64,000 nucleotides of DNA from Plasmodium coatneyi. Its lineage: Eukaryota > Apicomplexa > Aconoidasida > Haemosporida > Plasmodiidae. The stretch covers positions 3,658,001 through 3,722,000 of the forward strand of contig NC_033567.1 of NCBI RefSeq assembly GCF_001680005.1, in the 5' to 3' direction. Shown piece by piece: positions 46,641 to 57,698 of the stretch; the stretch's first letter is position 1, and each line of letters starts with the position of its first letter. Position numbers and translations under genes: made by a program. The notes beneath the pieces were generated by a model. The model worked only from the letters and a program-made list of their open reading frames with translations. It ran no database searches and was not told the origin of the DNA.

Positions 46641-47659
46641 ATGTATTCTATTAGAAGAAGAATAATATATTCACTCCTACTTCTACTATTACAATGTACT
46701 GCTGTTATGGCAGACAGCGATACGACAAATGGCTGTTGCAGTGGAGGACGGGGGGACAAAGTGCGGGGGAACCAGTGCAGAGAGTTGCATACTGACAACT
46801 TGGGATGAAATTCCAGGTAGCACCTGGGATAAATATAAATGTTTCCTGTGCAGAATATGTGCAAAGTTCGGTGTGGAAAAAAATAATTGTGTCGATGAGT
46901 ACGCATTCCTTATGGCTGCTGTGTCTATTATCATCATACTGTTGAGCTCGTTTGTTCTTATAGGTCCGGAAGTATGTGTAAGTAGTTCTATTGTAGCAGA
47001 CAGAAAAAAATAAGGACATTCCATGCATGTTCCACATCCGAATTGTATAATATAAACATATAAAATATATATGTACTACTTACATTTCCTTTATGCCCCC
47101 TACGCCATTCCATTAGTGTCGATGTTGCCTATCCTGGTTTAAGAAGAAAAAAGGATCGTCTAATACATCGAACATGGACCATGATCAACTTATGGTAGGA
47201 CCAAATGGACAGCCAATGCATCCTCAAATGTCCCAGGGGGGGACACATCCAACACAAGCACCACCACCACCACATGAACAACAAGCACAAGGAGGACCAT
47301 TACCACCACCAAAGAAACAAGCACAAGGAGGACCATTACCACCACCAAAGAAACAAGCACAAGGAGGACCATTACCACCACCACAGAAACAAGCACAAGG
47401 AGGACCATTACCACCACCACAGAAACAAGCACAAGGAGGACCATTACCACCACCACAGAAACAAGCACAAGGACGTCCATCTACACCAATACCACCACCT
47501 GCAGAAGAGGTGCAAGAACAACAACCTGAATCTGAACAATCAAACAATAAGGAGCACAGCAAGAAGGGAAAAAACAAAAATGAAAAAAGTGGATCTAAAC
47601 AAACAAATTCTAAGAAGGGCGATGGGGGCACCCTTCATGTAAGGTACAATAGGATGTGA
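46641..47659 (+). CDS. Single-pass membrane protein with Pro/Gln 12-residue repeat tail; frame break after signal peptide
   Basis: I do not recognise the family. The ATG at 46641 opens a good signal peptide (IIYSLLLLLLQCTAVMA), then DSDTTNGCCSGG. The next part, a short Cys-rich ectodomain (WDKYKCFLCRICAKF) and a TM segment (MAAVSIIIILLSSFVLI), lies in another frame (46729-46977). The two frames meet at a G6 run (46750-46755). Exon 2 (47117-47659) follows GTAAGT at 46978 (or GTATGT at 46972) in phase. It gives CRCCLSWFKKKK, then five perfect-length QAQGGPLPPP(K/Q)K units and a Lys/Ser-rich end. A third exon (47997-48041, donor at 47639) would replace the last seven codons. The start could instead be 46729 without a signal peptide. 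A frameshifted pseudogene, a base-call error or a real slip cannot be told apart here. Confidence 0.65.
47282..47461 (+). repeat. 36-bp coding tandem repeat, five units plus a degenerate sixth
   Basis: Five head-to-tail 36-bp units encode QAQGGPLPPPKK (two) and QAQGGPLPPPQK (three). A sixth, changed unit begins QAQGRP. Units are almost identical at base level, so the copy number is likely to vary between isolates. Confidence 0.95.
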
Positions 47660-48729
47660 GAACAGAAGGAGGAATACGTGTACTGCCATCCAGCACTTAC
47701 CATATTCATTACTATGCGAGGGATAGATTCCCTTTTATTTCTATGCACAAGTATAAAGGAAAAAAAGGGGGAACTGCCTGTAGCGAGTACTATATATATA
47801 TAAGAGGAATTATATTTTGAGGAAGATGACATGTAGTACAGGGACAACAATGTAATTATAAATACCACACTTATAACTGCATTCTTAAGTCCACCAGTAA
47901 ACGCATTAAAGTGAATTAAATAATACACAAGCACAAATTGTTCTATGCTCAAATTATGATGAGCACTTTCTAACACAATGTCCATTTCTCTTATAGAGAA
48001 GCAGAAGTTTTCAGTACTTTTTGGTCATACGAATAAAATGATCACGGAATTCAGGAAAAAAAGGAGGAGACCCTGTCTACATTTACAAGAATAATTTTAG
48101 TAGAAACACATATAGTAAAGGAAATTAGTAATAACAGGAAATAAGGACATGAGGATATATATACACTGCTGTACAGAGGTCCTCTTTCTTCTGTACATTT
48201 TTATATATTCCCCTACAAGCTCTACCTTTTCTGTAATTTTCCTTTATATGTATTATTAATGTATCCTCTGATGATTCTTCTTTCCCTGTGCTACTTTTTC
48301 CCTGCTCGGAAGGTGACTATTTGAAAGAAGTCTTAGTTTTGTCATTTCCAGCATTCATTTGAACTCCTTACTCCCCACTTTTTTTTAATAAGTGATATAT
48401 TTGTGCACTTTTCCTTCCATTTAGTTTCTTTCCCCTTTAGGATTGTGCTTCCCTCTTTTTTTTATTTTGCAATTTTTTACTATCATTTATTTGTGAATAT
48501 CCCAGCATGGTGATTCCCATTTGAACCCTTTTCTTCTTTTTTTTTTAATTTAGGAATTTATAATGCTTCTCATCTTACATTTCACACCACTTACATTGGG
48601 TCATTTCCTCGTCAGCGCGAAGTCTCTTGGTAATCTTTGGAGGAGGAGAGGGGGAGAGGAACGCATTACATGCGATGGTAATCTATATTTCTCCCTCCGT
48701 TGTTATTTTGCCCCTGTTGTTGTGGTCTG
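47660..48729. other. Convergent intergenic region
   Basis: 3' side of both the Pro-repeat protein (plus) and KIR C (minus). A possible last exon of the former lies at 47997-48041 (acceptor CTCTTATAG, 14 codons, stop). Otherwise AT-rich with no recognised gene. Confidence 0.4.
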
Positions 48730-49877
48730 CTATTGTGTGTTCTTCCCACTATTATTCCTTAATTTATTCTGAGAGATGTATGGTATAGAATATTCTGTTG
48801 GACCTATTGTGGAAGTATCCGTAGAATATTCCATTGAGTTGTCTAATGTGGAGCCGATCGTGGAACCATCGTTCTCTGTGAATGTGTCTGAGTTATGTGA
48901 GACAAACCTACCCCTTCCCCTTCTTCTGCCTTTAGAGGAATTTCTTCTTGGGGAAGGGAATAATGATATGTACTAAATAAAAGGGAAGGGAAGGGGTAAA
49001 ATTACATATACACATATATAGCATATGTATACATATATATACATACGTATATATATGGGACGAGATATAGCAAATGTATATGGTTATACATTCTTACCTT
49101 GTAGAAAAAGAAGGTGATGAATAATGATGCGGTTCCTAACAACCCATAAGAAATGTTGTTGATAGTATCAGTGAGGGTGCTATCCGGTGAAGGTGCCGTA
49201 TAATTATCTGCACCAGGACCACCTGACTCTGCAGGTGGAGGTTCAGGAATTATGTTATATATCAACTGTAATAAATACTCAGGGCTACCTTGTGTTTTTT
49301 CCTCTGTTATTCCCCTACATTCGGTACTACCACTGTGTGAACCTCTACAATGTGATTTCACTGTTTCACATACTTCGGCAATTTTCCTTAAATAATTACT
49401 GCATCTTCCACAACTCATTCTTCCAGATTCTACTTTCTCTTGCCACATATCCATAGGGATCAAAGTATAATGGGACCATTTTTCCATTAATTCGAACAAT
49501 TCCTTCCCACTGCTACTTTCCCTATCTTTACATTTACCTGCACTTAGCATGGACCCTAAGTATGTATACACTGCATTCATTATTCCATCAAATGAGTCCT
49601 TATCGTCTAATTTTCTATGTATTATGCTTCCTATTACATAATATAAAAGATCACACCCTCCGCCCGTCTGTAGATCCTGAGGATAAGTGTCGGACACACA
49701 ACACCAGGCACGTAAAATATCATCTACTAAACTTTCATCGTTCCGCAGGTCCCCCAATTTACTCTTCAGGTCTTCCTTGTGCCTATCTAAAATGTTCTTT
49801 GTCTTACTACAATAAAGTTTTTTTTTCCCACTGCTTCCACTCATATTTTCTGAAGGTGAACTATTCAAAATGGAATC
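48730..49877 (-). CDS. KIR: KIR C: divergent variant antigen, first exon not found
   Basis: Two exons are clear: 49098-49877 (ectodomain and TM) and 48730-48972 (tail), joined in phase 0. About 340 aa are visible. The usual FFYYWLG motif is degraded to CDLLYYVIGSII, and the Cys pattern (AWCCVSD, CGRCSNYL) is partly kept. The TM segment is YGLLGTASLFITFFFYK. The last exon has a basic block (KGRRRGRGR) and two EYS motifs, and reaches EYSIPY, but then runs on for 15 residues to a TAG at 48730, unlike A, B and D. No certain first exon was found. A 12-bp candidate (50154-50165, MHIT) is in phase but weak, and translation could begin at MNSSPS inside the main exon. It could be a functional divergent member or a decaying copy. 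Confidence 0.8.
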
Positions 49878-50534
49878 CTATGAGTGTAACTCAGGGAAAT
49901 GTATATATGTATTTCCATTCTTATTGTGGTCTAAGTGTAGTGTTATATGTGCGCAGCATATGTACGTTTCCACTTTGAGGAAAAAATAGTCCTTTAATGA
50001 TCCTTTTATTACTGTTGCCCCTCATTTGCATTTCACGTGTAATAAGTTTGTGTATGAATTCATTATATGTTTATACTGAATAAATATGTTAGTATTCTAC
50101 ATATTCCTGAATCATTAATGATTATTAAGTGGATATTACATTTTCATTTTCACAGTAATGTGCATTGTTCAGCTTTCCGGTGAATTGTAAGATAATATAT
50201 ATATATTTATTTAACATATATGACATCATCACCTATAGGAAAGTAAGGCAAAAGTATTAATAAATAGGTCGAAATAGTAGGATACACGGAAGGAACGGAA
50301 ACCCTTATACAATCCTTACTATATGATGGGTCTCCGAATTTTTATTAATAGTATTGTACGATTATTTGGTCGCTCCCATGAGAACGTGCATAAGTATACA
50401 ATTTTTGCTTCTAAAAAGAAAATAATTTTTAGCATATATTATGAATTTAAAGCTCCATTATTGTTATTTTTTTTAAAAGGAGGAGGAGTGGTGTGGTTGT
50501 TGTTCATAAAAAAGATATATTTGTTAATGTACAT

Positions 50535-50592
50535 GTATATATTGTGTAGTATAGTGTATAGATCATATGTATATATATGGAGAGAGCATTCC
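50535..50592 (-). promoter_or_regulatory. Candidate KIR upstream element (for KIR C)
   Basis: Plus-strand text tatatattgtgtagtatag, gatcatatgtatatatatgg and agagagcattcc, ending in a T tract. It lies about 660-715 bp upstream of the KIR C main exon. Confidence 0.4.
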
Positions 50593-52776
50593 TTTTTTTT
50601 TTTTTTTTTTTTTCTCCTCTTTTGGAATGTACACATTTTGCACATTCATGCGCATATTTACACTATTCACATAGTTTTACATACAATATGTATTGAGAGT
50701 AGCTCAATTTCTTTCTTTTTTTTTTTTTTTATTTATTGGGGAGCGAATGAATTAACTATATACCTACCTACATATGCGCATATGCATATATATAACTCCA
50801 CATCGAGAGTGTGTGTGTGTATATATACGAAAAAAAATATTCATTTATTCATATATATGTATGCGTGGAAGCAGGGAAAAATGTATATATATATATACAT
50901 ATATAAGAATGATTATATGCACGTACCACAATTATGCACATACCGCAGTTGCCAATTATTGAGTCATTCATTGTCATCATATATATGATGGTGATGATGA
51001 TAAATTTTAAAAATTAAAAAAAAAAAAAAAAATTAAAAGTAAAAATATAAACACCTCAAAAAGGGGGGGCCATACATGGATATCCTATGGAAGGATTTAT
51101 TTTCTTCCGCGAACTACTTGTAACTACTGCTCCTATTATTCTATGTAGTGAACTCCAGACTTACCGCCATACCACTTCATTCAATATAATGCAATGTAGG
51201 AAGGAAAAAGCGATGGTATTAAATTCATGGTGTTCACATGTATTATGGTGAGTTGAAACCCACTTTTATGTTCAGGGCACTATCAACACATTTATGTATA
51301 TTATTTAAACAAAGTAAAATGAAGGAAAAGGAAGAATATCTTAGGGTATAAATTTGCAAAAGGTGCAAAACTTCGATGCGTTCCCACTACTACGGTGGAA
51401 AAGGGGGAAGGCTGTACTGTGAATGATAAATTCTTCTTTGGGGGATGTGTGACATTTGCGACGGGAGGAGGCTGAAATGAAGGATTAGTAGTAGTTCTTA
51501 CAGTTGTCCCTCTTTTCTCTGAGTACATGGACGTGAATGACCACCTCCTGAATATATAACCTCCACTTCATTATTTACTGTTCCATGTGATCGTCGCTAC
51601 GGCGCCTATGTCTATAACAGGTCCATCTTGAGTTCTACATAATAATAGTAGCATTGTGTAGTGTTGGTAAGAGTGTTACGTAAGGAGGGGGTGTGTGCGC
51701 GTTGTTAACTATATTATTACATAAGCCAAGGAATCGAAATTGTGCATCGAGAATATTGCAGTAAGAATTTTGCAGAATAATTACGAATAAGAATACACGA
51801 ATTATATATATGCTAAATATAAAGTGCCAAAGACAAATATGACATCAGCCAAAATATAGGGAAGAACGATTATTGCGGTTCGTCATTCTAAAAGGGGGAA
51901 TGTGGTGGAAATGGTACTTCATGTAACCTTTATAGGGTTTGCATTTCATAAAGGGAGCTAATCAGTCTGGGATGTTTAAGTCTTACCATATGAACACGGA
52001 CACGTTGCACATGCATGGAGTAGTGCACGAATTCTGTTCCTTCTAAATTCAGTTGATTCATAGTGTCAGTTTTCCTATGTGAAAATATTATGATGACATA
52101 TATATATTTTCTGTAACAGGGAAAATATTCAGGTGAACTTCGTATCTGATGAGTACATTATGTATACATAAATGTATATCTACAATAATTACTCAAGACA
52201 TATATATGTATGTATTTATATGTATATGTGTCTACATATATATATGTGTGTATATATATGTTATATGTATATATGAGGGATTATAATAAATAATTCCTGG
52301 AATAAATGAATTTATGAAGAAGAAAAAAGAGGAAATTTTATCCTGGACATATGAATGGGGAAGGGAAGTACATTCCACTTTTTGCCCCCTTTTCTTTCTT
52401 TTTTTTCTTTTTTAAAGAATTTTCTAATAGACTACCCGTGTGATTATATATAGCACTATAAGGAACTATAACTACCTGAATAAGTATAAACAGGGGAATT
52501 TTATTCATGTGCCACGGGGGGGGAGGAAATCATAGTACTGCATTCACTTCATATAAAAACTTTAACCGTACTTGAGAATGAACAGCAATTTATCATTCTA
52601 ACTTATATATATAATCTATTATACTTTTATATTATCTATTACAAAAAAAGAGTTGAAAAGTATATTCATACATACACAACAACGTTGTGAGTTCTGTGTA
52701 CACCATTACATTACTTCATTCCTCTACTTCTTCCTTCCATTTATTATTCCTTTGCCAAATTCTAAAACAAGGGGGT

Positions 52777-52921
52777 GCATAAGTAGCGGCTTCATAAATA
52801 AATAACGGTTTCATAAATAAGGGCTGCATAAATAAGTAACGGTTTCATAAATAAGGGCTGCATAAATAAGTAACGGTTGCATAAATAAGGGCTGCATAAA
52901 TAAGTAACGGTCTCATAAATA
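52777..52921. repeat. 34-bp tandem repeat, about four units
   Basis: Units of about 34 bp begin gggctgcataaataag and continue taacggtttcataaataa. Two internal half-copies of cataaataa per unit suggest an older, shorter repeat. Confidence 0.85.
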
Positions 52922-53767
52922 ACCATTATAGTAAATAATTATAATGATGATTATGCATGTATATACATAATCATTCCTATATATATATATATGCTTTAGG
53001 CGAAAAAAAATATATCACCGCACACGGCAGGAATGCGGAAGTGAGGACAAATTTTCCGTGATATGTCACATCTTCCATAATCTTCCCTTCCTAACCATTT
53101 GACCACTTCGAAACCTTCCCCCCTCAGTCCACTCTGATCCACCTTCCCGGAGTCATATATATATATGGAATGTATACTAAATAAAAGATAACTTCTTATC
53201 TACGCAACCAACCTAGAACACTCCATTCCTAAACCTTCTATATAACCTGTAGGAGCCTATTTACCATGAATATTAAATATATGTGCGCAAGCACCCAAGC
53301 TGAATACCCATAGCATCATAAGTCTTTCCGGAGAAAATTTTTAAAAAAAAGGAGAGGAAGAAGTGTATGTTAATATGCAAAGTGCAATATGGATTGAAAG
53401 GAAGGGGAAGGGAAGGAGTGAAGAAGGTTAGCTTACATAGTATACGTAATGTGCGTGTACATTTCTTTGGCATGAATGAGCTATTTATAATGTACCTATC
53501 AAAAAAAGAAAAAGAAAAAAAAGATGTAGAGAAAAAAAATTGTCGTAGCTGAACGATCCATGAACGAGGGAAAAGAAAAAAAATAGTACACTACAAAATA
53601 TCATTCTTTGAATTATCGCAACTCTTCTGTTGTTGTACACACAATTTAATGCAGTTTCCTTGTGTCATCTTATACTCTCTTGTCCTATTCATTCATTCCA
53701 TAAATTCGCTCCCTCCTTCTACTAAATAAAGATAAAATATACACATGTACGAAGAAAGGAGAGAAGG

Positions 53768-53818
53768 GCGGGAGATGCGTTCTGTGCGCATATGAATTGT
53801 ACACTGCATATATATATG
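53768..53818 (+). promoter_or_regulatory. Candidate KIR upstream element (for KIR D), inverted
   Basis: Read on the minus strand it gives tatatatatgcagtgtacaa, ttcatatgcgcacagaacgc and atctcccgccc. This is the same order as at 60217-60290 but on the opposite strand, matching the opposite strand of KIR D. It lies about 220-270 bp upstream of the KIR D start. Confidence 0.4.
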
Positions 53819-54034
53819 TTAACAGATTTTTAATAAATTTTTCTTAAGGGATGAAAAAAGCGTAAATCATTAATGGACGCTCAAAATTTTTATTAAGGGA
53901 AAAAAATTCCATACGCCCCGCATAGATAACTATTCCCAAAGTGTGTAAAATTTTTATATATTTATTTTATACGAATATATGAAGATCACATGTTATCCTA
54001 ACTTTTCCACATAAAGAATATACACATACAAACA

Positions 54035-55209
54035 ATGTCACCGCAATCAGGAGAAACAACAACACCACTAACGGTTCGTCCTCATCTGTTTAGAATGAGT
54101 ATACACACACCTATTTGTTCATATGATATTTCATGTATACAATAAACAAGCGAAGGATGGTAACTCGGTATATATATATGTATGTACATATATATGTATA
54201 TATATATGTGTATATATATTTTCCCCACCAATTATTTCTACAGAAGGATGAATTAGAAAAGCACTTAATGACGAATACACAGTATTATAGGAAGTTCGAA
54301 GGAAACACGGAGAGCTGTACATATTCAGGTTATAACAGCGGTGACCTGCAGGAAAAATTATCAACTCAGTGTCCCGGTATTAAGGATGATGTCGATAAAA
54401 TTGTGTGGGGCTGGTGTTATGTAAGTAACAAAAGGAAGGAAGATAGTTTGAACAATGAATATTGCTACTTCTTCTACTTTTGGGTAGGGCAAATGTTACT
54501 GGAGAAGTTGGGAAGTACTTCATTCCAAAGCAATATGAAATCAATTTGCACGGTACTGCAAGCGGAGAACGTTAAGAATAATTGTGGAAATCTATTTATG
54601 GATATTGCAGAAGAAGAATTCAATCAAAAGAAAATAGCATATGAATACTCAGAGGACTACCTTATAATGCAGAATAAGTTCAATGGTAACACCGTTCCCT
54701 GTGATAGCAGTTGTTACCAGTACCTGACGGACAGTTATTCAGCTTATGGGGAAATATATGATAAGTGTAATCAGGCGTCGGATGGTGCATATTGTCAAGA
54801 ATTTATAGGGGAGGAAGGGAAGCACAATGGTGCGAAATTGGACAAGTTAACCTGCCAAAAAGAAGACGTTGACAAACCAGGTTCTTCTGGTACCGGCTCT
54901 ACGGGAAACCAGAACACTGGTAGTCCAAGACCAGGTTCTACAGCTTCCCAAGCTGGTGGAAGTGGTGTTATACCTGCTGCTATGTCAGGTGCACTGGCTA
55001 CCATAGCACTACCAACATTAGCATACTTTTTTTACAAGTACAAACCTTTCTTCTTTAACAAGAATCACCACTCTGGAAATGGAAGAAGCAGAAGAAAAAG
55101 ATTAATAAACCACGATTTGAACTCAACATTGTCAGACAACGACGACAACACCTCAGCAACGGAAGATTCATCTGAATATTCAATCCCATATACCTTATCA
55201 TCCAGATGA
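54035..55209 (+). CDS. KIR: KIR D: variant antigen, two exons
   Basis: Exon 1 is 54035-54073 (13 codons starting MSPQSGE) and exon 2 is 54244-55209; 334 aa. The donor is GTTCGT, which is not ideal, but the join is in phase and the acceptor TTTCTACAG is good. Exon 2 holds everything else: the ectodomain with YCYFFYFWVGQ and the usual Cys spacing, a Gly/Ser/Thr-rich linker (about 45 residues), the TM segment (AMSGALATIALPTLAYFFYK), a basic block (GRSRRKRL) and an acidic Ser/Thr-rich tail ending EYSIPYTLSSR. The last intron seen in A, B, C, E and F is missing. This is the only KIR gene on the plus strand here. It appears intact and is followed by a long G-rich satellite. Confidence 0.93.
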
Positions 55210-55309
55210 AGAAGGAAGGGTTGTTCTGGGTGGTGGAAGGATGGGTTGTTAGGTGGGTGGTAGGTGGGTTGTTAAGTGTTGTTAGGGTGGTTGTTGGATG
55301 ATTCTTAGG

Positions 55310-55582
55310 GGTGGTGTGGTGGTAGGTGGGTTGTTAGGCTGTTGGTAGGTGGGTTGTTAGGCTGTTGGTAGGTGGGTTGTTAGGCTATTGGTAGGTGGGT
55401 TGTTAGGCTATTGGTAGGTGGGTTGTTAGGCTATTGGTAGGTGGGTTGTTAGGCTATTGGTAGGTGGGTTGTTAGGCTATTGGTAGGTGGGTTGTTAGGC
55501 TATTGGTAGGTGGGTTGTTAGGCTATTGGTAGGTGGGTTGTTAGGCTGTTGGTAGGTGAGTTGTTAGGCTGTTGGTAGGAAG
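55310..55582 (+). repeat. 23-bp G-rich tandem repeat, about eleven units
   Basis: The unit is ggtaggtgggttgttaggct followed by att or gtt (23 bp), repeated head to tail with almost only A/G change at one site. Related, less regular GGT-rich text flanks it from 55230 to 55700, including a ggttgtggt run at 55630-55690. Confidence 0.95.
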
Positions 55583-55689
55583 GTTGTTACGTGGTAGGGA
55601 GGAATATTTTTTGGGGTGGAAGGAAGGTTGTTAGGTGGTTGTGGTGGTTGTGGCGGTTGTGGTGGTTGTGGTGGTTGTGGTGGTTGAGG

Positions 55690-56115
55690 TGGTTGAGGGT
55701 AGGAGGAAGGAGGGAGGGAGAGAGGGGGAAGGGAAGAGTATGAGGGGAAGGGAAGAGTATGAGGGGAAGGGAAGAGTATGAGGGGAAGGGAAGCGTATGA
55801 GGGGAAGGGTGTGAAGGAATGAGAGTGAGAGAATGGATGTGGAAGGAATGAGGGTGAAGAATAGAGAGTGAGGGAAGGGGTGTGGAATGAATGAGGGTGA
55901 TGAAAGGTGAGTGAGGGAAGGAGAGTGAACGAATGAGGATAAACGAAAAGGAGTGTTGGAGTGGGTGTTAGAAGGAAGAGGTATTAGAAGGAGGGGATGT
56001 TAGAAGGAGGAAAATGTTAGAAGGAGGAAGGTGTTAGAAGGAGGAGGGTGTTACAGTGTGGGGGTAAGAGGGTGTGGGATTTAGGGGTGGAAGAAAGGGG
56101 TGTGTGTGGGGGGGG
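55690..56115 (+). repeat. Polypurine repeat tract
   Basis: Nearly all purine on the plus strand. It has a 19-bp unit (aggggaagggaagagtatg, four to five copies at 55735-55810), then ggaatgagggtga-like units, then a gttagaaggaggaggtg unit repeated about five times, ending in a G run. It could form triplex or quadruplex DNA. Confidence 0.85.
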
Positions 56116-56603
56116 GGTTCCATTTTTTTTTTTTTTAGAGAATATGAATAACTTCAATTAATTTTTGAAATAGTACAGAATATACAATAAAATAAAATTT
56201 TTTTTCATTATTTTAAATTAATGTATATTCTTTTATATAGGTATATTATTATACATTATAATAAATTATTTCTAATTTAAAATATATATATACACACCTA
56301 CAATAAAAACAACAAAAAGCAGTACATCGCGCACAATTGAATTAACATTCCATGTTCGTGAGGAAAAAAGGTAAACATACAATTTATTCATATAAATTAG
56401 AAAAATTTTTTTTCACTTTAAACATTTTCCACATTAAAGAAAAAAAAAAGAAAGAAGAGAAAAATACACACCTTTACTTTCTAAACTTATTTCCTTTTAA
56501 AAGAAAAAAAAAAAGAAACATAATCTACACTTTTACTTTCTAAACTTATCCTTCATTTTAAAGGAATAAAAATTAAAAAAAAAAAAAAAAAATCACCACA
56601 ATC

Positions 56604-57698
56604 ATGTTCTCCACAAAATACCTCTTATTCATCTTGATACTTTGCTGTTGGGCACAGCATGACCACCACCACCATGTAAGATAATAACAATTGTTACATC
56701 TTTAAAATGAGCGCGCAAATTACTATAATTAATTCGCATCTTTTTTCTTTAAAAATAAAAAAAAGAGAAAAAAAAAAAAATTTCCACTACCATAACAATC
56801 GTCCCTCCTTCCACCCTACCACTCCTAACAACCCTTCTCGTTCTTTCTCTCTTTTTTTTTTTAGGTCCTAGTGCACGCAATCCCATGGGGTAAAACGCCC
56901 AGCGGTTTTGACTCATCAGATGGAAGCGATTCAAGCAGTACAGAAACATCATCATCAACAGCAAGTGTTGGAATTGGTACGAGAACACAATTACCAAATC
57001 AATTTTCACATAGAAATTATAAAGACGATCCCCCCTTTAGAAACACTGCTTCTCCAAATGAACGACATGAAAGAAGAAGAAAAAAGGATAAAACTGTAAA
57101 GGACAAATGTACAACAATGTGTAAAAAAGTGCTTCGTGATTGCCGTCGAGGAATGAAACATAGAAGTTTATTATTGCTCGTATTAGCTATTTTAGCCTTT
57201 GTTCTATTTATTCCGTTTTATGCAAGCTCAAATATGGAAACTCTTACTTCGATCGTTCTGGATATGTGGAACCCGGAACCTACAATCAGTTGCAGAGTGC
57301 CTGTATCTAAACATACCGCGGTAATAGCATGGGCAATTTTAACCGTCATGGGTCTGATTATGGTAGGTGCACTAGTAGGATCCTACTACTGCAGAACTAG
57401 GAAGAAATATATCAAAAAATCAAAGTCAACATTCGATTCAAAATTCGACTCAAGAGTAGATTTATTACATAGAAGGAACAAAAATAACAACACCCGAAGG
57501 AATAAAAATACTAACACCTTGCGAGAAAAATTTAACACATTTTTAAAAAAGTGTACCTATCGTAAAAATAGGGGTTGGACCTTGTTATCGGTTATATTGG
57601 TTATGGTGGGTCTTTATTTTCTAGCTATGTATTTTGCAAGTTCAGGTATGCCAAATTATGTTTTCCCCTGCCCTGAAAGTTTCAAGGTCACAAGGTAG
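56604..57698 (+). CDS. Signal-peptide protein with three TM segments, probably exported, two exons
   Basis: I do not recognise the family. Exon 1 is 56604-56675 (24 codons, signal peptide KYLLFILILCCWA then HDHHHH) and exon 2 is 56865-57698; 301 aa. A short first exon with the signal sequence is the usual layout of Plasmodium exported proteins. A Ser/Thr-rich stretch (about 37-58) and a strongly basic part (about 88-124, with CTTMCKKVLRDC) precede TM1 (about 125-143). TM2 is about 175-197 and TM3 about 263-281. Between TM2 and TM3 lies a Lys/Arg/Asn-rich loop with NKNNNTRRNKNTNT. No canonical PEXEL (RxLxE/Q/D) is seen. The intron carries a copy of the C-rich repeat (56800-56835). A poly-A-rich leader precedes the start. 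Confidence 0.85.

Larger units (their letters stand above)
49878..54034. other. Long intergenic region between divergent KIR C and KIR D
   Basis: 4.2 kb between two divergently transcribed KIR genes. It has an upstream element on each side (50535-50592 and 53768-53818), a 34-bp tandem repeat (52777-52921), AT microsatellites near 52140-52280, and a stretch of ordinary complexity at 51060-51700. An open minus-strand frame in that stretch (51301-51528, Pro/Thr-rich) has no recognisable domain, so no gene is called. Confidence 0.45.
55210..56603. other. Intergenic region filled by G-rich satellites
   Basis: Between KIR D and the three-TM protein, both on plus. The first 900 bp are G-rich repeats (listed separately) and the remainder is AT-rich leader DNA for the next gene. 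No gene was seen. Confidence 0.6.

Noticed and set aside
47190..47480. Minus-strand Val/Leu repeat frame opposite the Pro-repeat exon
   Set aside because: It is a shadow of the 36-bp repeat; the plus frame follows a TM segment and splices in phase.
50323..50988. 221-codon open frame between KIR C and KIR D
   Set aside because: It is Phe/Tyr/Ile-rich from T and TA tracts and overlaps the candidate upstream element, with no domain.
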